From NCBI GenBank assembly GCA_016200125.1, contig JACQFK010000013.1, positions 1 to 7,309 on the forward strand: 7,309 bases of DNA, written 5' to 3'. The position numbers and the translations under genes are program-made. The stretch's first letter is position 1, and the number at the start of each line of letters is the position of its first letter. This document shows, in pieces, positions 1 through 4,822 of this stretch. The notes under the pieces were generated by a model. It searched no databases, was not told where the DNA came from, and saw only the letters and a list, made by a program, of their open reading frames with translations. Source of the DNA: Planctomycetota bacterium. Lineage in GTDB: Bacteria; Planctomycetota; MHYJ01; JACPRB01.

Positions 1-183
1 CCGAACGACGCCGGCCTTGGCGGCGGGCAACACATCGGCGATCACCTCCTCGATCCCCAACGAGGCGCCAACAGCTTTCGCCGTGCGGGTATCGTCGCCG
101 GTCAGCATGATCAGGCGAATGCCTTCCCGTCTCAGGGCTGCGATGGCGTCGACGGTGGTGTCCTTGATGGCATCGGCGATCGC
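1..183 (-). other. P-type metal ATPase P-domain fragment fused in frame to the kinase
   Basis: Codons 515-575 of the left-edge frame read as the end of the phosphorylation domain of a CopA/ZntA-like P1B ATPase. Visible are IADAIKDTT (516-524), the hinge motif MLTGDDTRTAKAV (540-552, normally TGDN or TGDD) and GIEEVIADVLP (557-567). The membrane helices, actuator domain and DKTGT phosphorylation site that should precede it are absent, because the kinase takes their place. A metal pump could not work from this piece. Codon use shifts slightly: I count 11 of 60 codons ending in A or T here, against 6 of 60 just before the joint. The family call rests on the motifs. Whether the joint is real cannot be settled from the sequence. 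Confidence 0.75.
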
Positions 184-1725
184 CAGGAGGCCCGCGGCGG
201 CCGCGATCAGGATCGGTTTGCGGCCCAGGATTCTTCCGGGGATCGTCGTGGTGTCGGCCGTCGGCGTTTTCTTTTCGAGCCAGCGGGCGAGCTCCTGGGC
301 GAAGGCCTCGGCGCTGGGATGCCGCTCCTCCGGCTTCTTCGCGAGCGCCTTCAGGCAGAGGGCCTCGATCTCGCGGTCGGGAGTGGCGAAGGGCCGCGAG
401 CGGCCGAGACTCGAGAGGGGCGGGACCGGATCGTGGATCACCTTCTTCAGGGTCGCCGCGCGCGTGCTTTCCCGGAAGGGGGGGCGGCCTTCGAGGATCT
501 CGTAGAGCATCACGCCGAGCGAGTAGACGTCGGTGCGGCGGTCGATCCCGGGAAGCCCCTGCGCCTGCTCGGGGCTCATGTAGGCGGGCGAGCCGCAGAT
601 CTTCCGGTCCTCGCTCTCCTCGGTTCGCGCCAGGCCGAAGTCCGTGACGAAGGGGCGCTGCTCCTCGTCCACGAGCACGTTGCCGGGCTTCAGGTCGCGG
701 TGGAGGACGCCGTTCTCGTGGGCGTAGTGGACCGCCAGGGCCACGGTCCGGAGCACCCGGATCTGCTGGCGGAGGGAGGGGGCCTCGTGCTTCCGCCACT
801 CGGCGAAGGTCCGGCCGCGGACGAGCTCCATGGCGATGAAGTGGCGGCCGTCGGCGACATCCGCCTCGTGCACGGCGACGATGTGCGGATGCTTCGACAG
901 CCGGGCGGCGAGCCGCGCCTCCTGGACGAAGCGCTCCACTTCGCGGCCGCCTGCCGCGCGCGCCCAGTCGAGTTCGCCGAGCATCACCTTGAGGGCGACT
1001 TTGCGGTTGAGCTGGGGATCGAGCGCCTCGTAGACCTCGCCCATGGCGCCCCGGCCGAGCGTGCCGAGGATCACGTACTTGCCGAGGCGCTCCACGGGAG
1101 CCGGAGCCGGCGGAGGCGGGGCGGGCTTCGGCGCCGCGGCCGGCGGAAGGTCCGAATCCCCGGCCGCGGCGGGTTCCAGGGGACCCTGGCAGCGGGCGCA
1201 GGTGTCGAGCGCGGCCAGGTCCATGGCGCCGGACATCGTCCGCTCGCCGCAGCGGCGGCAGACCAGGGGAATGCCCTTCTGCAGTTCCAGGGCCTCCTCG
1301 ACGGCCCGCGACGTCGCGTGGCCCCGCTGGACCAGGAGCTTCCCGAGGAGCGGGATCTCGTCGGAGCCCGCCTGGATCGCCTCCTCCTGGAGGCGGAGGC
1401 ACTCCTCGACGCCCTGGGAAGTGGAGAAGCCGCCGTCGACGAGGATCCGTCCGAGGAGCAGGTCGCCGGCCCGCTGCCGGTCCTGCGCGATGATCCGCGA
1501 CTCCTGCTCCTCGAGGAGGGCGACCACCAGGTCGTCGGTCAGCAGGTGCCGGGCGGCGAGGACGACGCCCAGCCGGCGGGGCTTCTTCCGTCCCCGCTGC
1601 ACGCCGAGCTGCTGCTCGCGCAGCGCCTCCTCGAGCTGGGCGGCGGTGATGAGCCCCTTCCGGACGGCCATCCTGCCGAGGCGGATATCCAGCCGGTTTT
1701 CGCGCTCGTCCTGCACTTCGGCCAT
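1..1725 (-). CDS. Ser/Thr protein kinase with MshEN-like repeats and zinc ribbon; C-terminal end is P-type ATPase sequence (partial)
   Basis: This frame is open for 575 codons from ATG at 1725 to the left edge, with no stop. Residues ~12-74 and ~86-151 are two MshEN/GspE-N-like repeats (RLGRMAV...LEEALREQ, RRLGVVL...LLEEQ). A zinc ribbon follows (C156, C159, C176, C179), then a Pro/Ala linker (~192-211) and a complete Hanks-type kinase domain (~217-482): glycine loop GTLGRGAMGEV (221-231), VALK with Lys246, Glu269, HRDLKPGN with catalytic Asp344, DFG (362-364), SPE (384-386) and Asp399. It should phosphorylate Ser/Thr on unidentified partners, with the N-terminal module as a likely sensor or docking region. 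Residues 504-515 look like the start of the membrane helix that usually follows such kinases, but from ~516 the sequence matches a metal P-type ATPase. GGAGGG lies 12 bases before the ATG. The kinase call is firm; the C-terminal continuation may be an artefact. Confidence 0.9.
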   Translation of the reverse strand, partial: MAEVQDERENRLDIRLGRMAVRKGLITAAQLEEALREQQLGVQRGRKKPRRLGVVLAARHLLTDDLVVALLEEQESRIIAQDRQRAGDLLLGRILVDGGFSTSQGVEECLRLQEEAIQAGSDEIPLLGKLLVQRGHATSRAVEEALELQKGIPLVCRRCGERTMSGAMDLAALDTCARCQGPLEPAAAGDSDLPPAAAPKPAPPPPAPAPVERLGKYVILGTLGRGAMGEVYEALDPQLNRKVALKVMLGELDWARAAGGREVERFVQEARLAARLSKHPHIVAVHEADVADGRHFIAMELVRGRTFAEWRKHEAPSLRQQIRVLRTVALAVHYAHENGVLHRDLKPGNVLVDEEQRPFVTDFGLARTEESEDRKICGSPAYMSPEQAQGLPGIDRRTDVYSLGVMLYEILEGRPPFRESTRAATLKKVIHDPVPPLSSLGRSRPFATPDREIEALCLKALAKKPEERHPSAEAFAQELARWLEKKTPTADTTTIPGRILGRKPILIAAAAGLLAIADAIKDTTVDAIAALRREGIRLIMLTGDDTRTAKAVGASLGIEEVIADVLPAAKAGVVR

Positions 1726-1731
1726 CCCTTC

Positions 1732-1761
1732 ATCTTACCCTCCGACCCATTCTTGATGCAA
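1732..1761 (-). promoter_or_regulatory. possible sigma70-type promoter for the kinase gene
   Basis: On the minus strand, TTGCAT (1761-1756) and TAAGAT (1737-1732) are separated by 18 bases and resemble -35 and -10 boxes. The -10-like box ends only six bases before the ATG at 1725, so a transcript from it would start at or next to the start codon and be leaderless. That conflicts with the GGAGGG inside the spacer acting as a ribosome site. This is a weak call from one pattern in a divergent intergenic region. Confidence 0.3.
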
Positions 1762-1847
1762 CCCGACTCCGAAGTCCCCCGGGCAGGGTACAGTTGCTTG
1801 AGATCGGGGACCTTCCGAAGCTTCTTTTAGAAAGACCGGATCATAGC

Positions 1848-2582
1848 GTGGGCGCGGACCAGGATCTTCTTTTCGGCCGGATCGCCGTCAACCGGGGATT
1901 CTGCACCCAGGCCCAGCTCGACGCCTGCCTTGCGCTGCAGGCAAAGGACCCGGATCCTCTCCCCCTCGGGCAACTGCTGCTCCGGGAGGGCCACCTCACG
2001 GAGGAGCAGCACTCCGAGATCCTGAAGCTGCAGAGGAAGAACCTGGCCGCCCGAGATCCCGTGAACAAGGCCAGCCGGGATGCGATCCTCATCGGCCGTC
2101 TGGCCGTGCGCGAGAAGATGATGTCGCAGGAGCAGGTCAACGCCTGCCTCCGGCTCCAGGCCCACGAGGGGGAGAAGCGCAGCCTCGGAGAGATCATGGT
2201 GGCTCAGGGCCACCTCACGCCGGCGCAGCTCAAGACGCTGCTGGCCCGGCAGCAGAAGCGGATCATGAGCTGTCCCCGCTGCGGCCTCTCGTTCACGGTG
2301 CTCTCGACGACCCGGACGCCGAACGTCTCCTGTCCGCGTTGCAAGGGCGTGCTCCAGGAGGGGAAGCCCAGCGATTCCGTGCGCACCGACGCTCATCTCG
2401 AAACCTCGGTGGCGCACAAGATGAAGAAGGATCAGGGGAAGGCGGCGCCCGCGCCCGAAGCGGTCTCCTCGGTGAGGAAGGTCAAGATGACCTGTCCGAT
2501 GTGCGCCAAGCCCTTCCACGAGCCCGTGGACTCGAAGGGGCGCGTGGACTGCCCCTCCTGCCACTCCAGCTTCTCGGCCTGA
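1848..2582 (+). CDS. MshEN-like repeat protein with two zinc ribbons (paralogous to the kinase N-terminus)
   Basis: The protein is 244 aa from GTG at 1848, or 262 aa from TTG at 1794 in the same frame. I prefer GTG because it places the first repeat close to the N-terminus, as in the divergent kinase, and because the bases before it look like leader sequence (lower GC). Counting from GTG, residues ~5-64 and ~78-138 are two repeats of the LGxxLxxxGxxTxxQLxxxLxxQ type seen in MshEN/GspE-N domains (FGRIAV...LALQ, LGQLLL...LKLQ, IGRLAV...LRLQ, LGEIMV...ARQ). A zinc ribbon follows (C142, C145, C162, C165), then a charged, low-complexity linker (~172-210) and a second zinc ribbon (C216, C219, C235, C238) at the C-terminus. 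No signal peptide, membrane helix or catalytic domain is visible. The layout suggests a cytoplasmic adaptor or regulator. Its closeness to the kinase module, transcribed away from it, suggests a shared pathway, but the function is unknown. Confidence 0.85.
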   Translation: MGADQDLLFGRIAVNRGFCTQAQLDACLALQAKDPDPLPLGQLLLREGHLTEEQHSEILKLQRKNLAARDPVNKASRDAILIGRLAVREKMMSQEQVNACLRLQAHEGEKRSLGEIMVAQGHLTPAQLKTLLARQQKRIMSCPRCGLSFTVLSTTRTPNVSCPRCKGVLQEGKPSDSVRTDAHLETSVAHKMKKDQGKAAPAPEAVSSVRKVKMTCPMCAKPFHEPVDSKGRVDCPSCHSSFSA

Positions 2583-2591
2583 GGGGATAGC

Positions 2592-2615
2592 CACAGAGAC
2601 ACCGAGACGCAGAGA
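2592..2615 (+). repeat. three imperfect tandem 8-mers (CACAGAGA-like)
   Basis: The units CACAGAGA, CACCGAGA and CGCAGAGA follow each other without gaps in the space between two convergent genes, ten bases after the upstream stop codon. The tract is purine-rich on the plus strand and unlike the surrounding coding sequence. No open frame uses it convincingly. Confidence 0.5.
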
Positions 2616-2637
2616 AGAATCTTCTGATGGATCTTCT

Positions 2638-2651
2638 CCACGACTCCGTGG
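2638..2651. terminator. short hairpin between convergent genes
   Basis: CCACG and CGTGG can pair around the four-base loop ACTC. The hairpin lies between the stop of the plus-strand zinc-ribbon gene and the stop of fdhE, where a two-way terminator would be expected. No T-run follows on either strand and the stem is only five base pairs, so intrinsic terminator activity is doubtful. Confidence 0.2.
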
Positions 2652-2669
2652 CCGAATGGTCAGGCGCTC

Positions 2670-3425
2670 TCAGATCCCGGCGAGGTTCGGCACGATCTTC
2701 ACGTAGCCGTGCTCGCGGGCGATCACGTCGAGCGGTGTGGAGGCGAGCTCGTCGACGACCGGCTCGGCCGCCCAGTTGAGCGTCAGGTCCACCGACTTCA
2801 GGTACTTCCCGCAGGAGTCGCAGGCCTCGACGCGCATCCAGGGGATCTCCTGCGCCGTATAGCGCGGCAGCTTCTCGGGCTTCTCCTCGCGGCAGTGGGG
2901 ACAGAGCACGCGGGCGAAGTCCCACTCCCGGGAGCATCGCGCGCAGATCAGGGAACGCCGCAGCGTTTCGGCGCTCTTATCCTCGCGCAGGACGCTGACC
3001 TGCGGTCGGTCGCCGCAATCGGGACAACGGGGAGAAGTTCCTCCCGGCACGGGCTCGCCGTCCCGATGCGGAGGGACGCTCGTCATGACGGCCGGCTGCA
3101 GGAACACCCGGGGGAAGAACTCGAGAAGGGGATCCTCGATGGTCTCGCCGTCGCGGTAGCGGCGGAACAGGTCCTCCAGGTCGGGCGCTGATTGCGCGAG
3201 CCGGGCGAGAGGCGGAGGACCCTCCCGGGCGACCAACTCCAGGAGGTTCGGCAGGAGCGCGAGCGGGGGCTCCTGGCCCCTGCGCGTGGGATCGGCAAGC
3301 CGCAACAGGATTTCCCTCTGGAAGCTCCAGAGGTGGCGGTGAAATCGGAGCAACTCCGCGGAGAACGGCCACTCCTTCTCGAGGGTCTCGGCGCGGCGGA
3401 TGCGCTTCTCGAAGACGTCGGGCAT
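2670..3425 (-). CDS. fdhE: formate dehydrogenase accessory protein FdhE
   Basis: This 251-aa protein has the four CxxC pairs typical of FdhE: C134/C137 (CPDCG), C161/C164 (CARC), C175/C178 (CPHC) and C202/C205 (CDSCGKYLKSVDL). The conserved tail VVDELASTPLD (223-233) follows. FdhE is a cytoplasmic rubredoxin-like iron protein that acts on the alpha subunit of Tat-exported formate dehydrogenases during maturation. It is needed for activity but is not part of the final enzyme. The E. coli protein is about 309 aa, so the N-terminal helical part is shorter here. It is the last gene of the formate dehydrogenase operon: its ATG lies 20 bases after the stop of the beta-gamma gene. No Shine-Dalgarno sequence is visible in that gap, so translation is probably coupled to the gene upstream. 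The family call is firm; the start is the first ATG and the only convincing one. Confidence 0.95.
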   Translation of the reverse strand: MPDVFEKRIRRAETLEKEWPFSAELLRFHRHLWSFQREILLRLADPTRRGQEPPLALLPNLLELVAREGPPPLARLAQSAPDLEDLFRRYRDGETIEDPLLEFFPRVFLQPAVMTSVPPHRDGEPVPGGTSPRCPDCGDRPQVSVLREDKSAETLRRSLICARCSREWDFARVLCPHCREEKPEKLPRYTAQEIPWMRVEACDSCGKYLKSVDLTLNWAAEPVVDELASTPLDVIAREHGYVKIVPNLAGI

Positions 3426-3445
3426 CGGGGGCCAGTATACGCGGA

Positions 3446-4822
3446 TCAGGCCCCGGGCTTCTTCAACTGTTCCTCAGCCAAGGCGGCATGGTGATGCCTT
3501 GCCCATGCCTCGCTGACCGTGCCCTCGGTCATCGCCCGCAGCGCGCCCTGGGTGATGATCACCGCCATGTGGATGTGCATGACGATCGAGAGGATCGCGC
3601 CCACCGCCGCCGCGGAGTGGATCACGATCGCCCAGAGCCGCAGGTCGCGGCCGAACTCGGCGGGGAACCAGATCGGGATGCCGCTGAGCAACAGCACGAG
3701 GCCCAGCGCCACCTGCGTCAGGAAGAGCAGCTTCTGGCCCGCGTTGAAGCGGCCCGTCGGCGGAATCCCCTCGTCGCGGCCCGCGAGATAGTCGCGCATC
3801 TTCTTCAGCCAGACGCGGTCGTCCGGCGTGAGGCGCAGGTCCTTGAACCACTTGATGAACTGGACCAGCGTCGCGGCGATGAAGACGACGCCGATGATCG
3901 GGTGCCAGGCCCGCACCACCTGGCCGCCGCCGAAGACCTTGAGCAGCCAGTCGAGCTTCGGCGTGAAGAGCCCGAGGCCCGTCAGCCCGAGATAGATGAA
4001 GGTGAACGCGACCGTCCAGTGGACGATCCGCTCGAAGAGCGAGTAGCGCCTGATCCGCTTCTCCGGTTTCGGCGCCGGCTCGGCGTGGGCGACCTTCTCG
4101 CGCCGCGGCCCGGCCACCAGGTAGTGCAGCGCGGCGGCCGCCAGCGAGGCGCCGAACGCGAGGAAGCCCTCCTCCACCACCTGGTGCGAGCGCTTCTCGG
4201 CCCGCGCCTTCATCTCCTTCTTGGTGCCGAACTCGAGGCAGCCCGTCGGGCAGGCCTTGACGCAGGCCGGGCCGAGCCCGTTGGAGACGCGGTCGGAGCA
4301 CATCGTGCACTTGAAGACGCGCTGCGAGGTCGCGTCGAACTTCGGGATGTTGAAGGGGCAGCCCGTCATGCAGTAGCCGCAGCCGATGCAGCTTTCCTGC
4401 TGGAAGTCGACGATGCCGTTCGTGTACTGGACGATCGCCCCCTCCGCCGGGCAGGCGATCATGCAGCCCGGCTCCGAGCAGTGCATGCACATGTCCTTGC
4501 GCATGAGCATCATGATGCCGGGCGCGTCGGCGGCCGCTTCCATCGGGCGGCGCTGCGGATCGACCGTGATCTCGTTGAACTTGATCAGGTTCCAGTACGA
4601 CGGCGTCATGTCCGGGATCGTCTGGAACGAGTTCATCATCAGGCGCAGCCCGGTCTCGGGCTCGATCTTCAGGTCGTTCCACTCCACGCAGGCCACCTCG
4701 CAGGCCTTGCAGCCGATGCAGGTGGTCGTGTCGATGAGCATGCAGACCTGGTCGTCCTCGCGGACGGTGGTCCGCACGCCGGTGGCCGAGACGTTCTTGA
4801 CCTCGAGCGCGCCGCCCTTCAC
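3446..4822 (-). CDS. fdnHI: formate dehydrogenase beta-gamma fusion (FdnH iron-sulfur subunit joined to FdnI cytochrome b)
   Basis: This is a single 458-aa frame. Residues ~26-205 are the FdnH/FdoH ferredoxin-like domain with four [4Fe-4S] cysteine sets: C35/38/41/45, C112/115/120/124, C145/148/151/155 and C172/175/187/191. Residues ~218-237 form the single membrane helix of a beta subunit (GFLAFGASLA...HYLVAGP). After a charged, proline-rich linker (~238-258), residues ~260-458 are the FdnI-type cytochrome b: four helices (~264-284, 305-324, 366-385, 396-423), candidate heme ligands H268, H307, H402 and H416, and an FdnI-like tail (EGTVSEAWARHHH). It should carry electrons from alpha through the clusters and two b hemes to the quinone. 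E. coli makes these as two proteins of about 294 and 217 aa. The start is GTG at 4822, which overlaps the alpha stop codon as GTGA and points to coupled translation; the frame stays open upstream only as a shadow of alpha. No stop or start-like break separates the two halves. Confidence 0.93.
   Translation of the reverse strand: MKGGALEVKNVSATGVRTTVREDDQVCMLIDTTTCIGCKACEVACVEWNDLKIEPETGLRLMMNSFQTIPDMTPSYWNLIKFNEITVDPQRRPMEAAADAPGIMMLMRKDMCMHCSEPGCMIACPAEGAIVQYTNGIVDFQQESCIGCGYCMTGCPFNIPKFDATSQRVFKCTMCSDRVSNGLGPACVKACPTGCLEFGTKKEMKARAEKRSHQVVEEGFLAFGASLAAAALHYLVAGPRREKVAHAEPAPKPEKRIRRYSLFERIVHWTVAFTFIYLGLTGLGLFTPKLDWLLKVFGGGQVVRAWHPIIGVVFIAATLVQFIKWFKDLRLTPDDRVWLKKMRDYLAGRDEGIPPTGRFNAGQKLLFLTQVALGLVLLLSGIPIWFPAEFGRDLRLWAIVIHSAAAVGAILSIVMHIHMAVIITQGALRAMTEGTVSEAWARHHHAALAEEQLKKPGA

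Noticed and set aside
478..484. A run of seven G inside the kinase gene, suspected as a frameshift site.
   Set aside because: The frame reads through as GRPPFRES, the normal kinase sequence at this point, so no shift is needed.
319..1830. A long plus-strand open frame (503 codons) opposite the kinase.
   Set aside because: It has no recognisable domain and is Arg/Ala/Gly/Leu-biased, as expected for the antisense of GC-rich coding DNA. The minus strand holds a complete kinase domain.
1827..2594. A 255-codon minus-strand frame over the zinc-ribbon gene.
   Set aside because: The plus strand has ordered repeats and eight paired cysteines; the minus frame has no motif.
2647..2669. A tRNA-like D-arm (GGCCGAATGGTCAGGCG) next to the fdhE stop.
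   Set aside because: No matching acceptor, anticodon stem or T-arm can be folded around it. The GGTTCG nearby is the coding sequence of the FdhE tail. At most it is a decayed fragment, probably chance.
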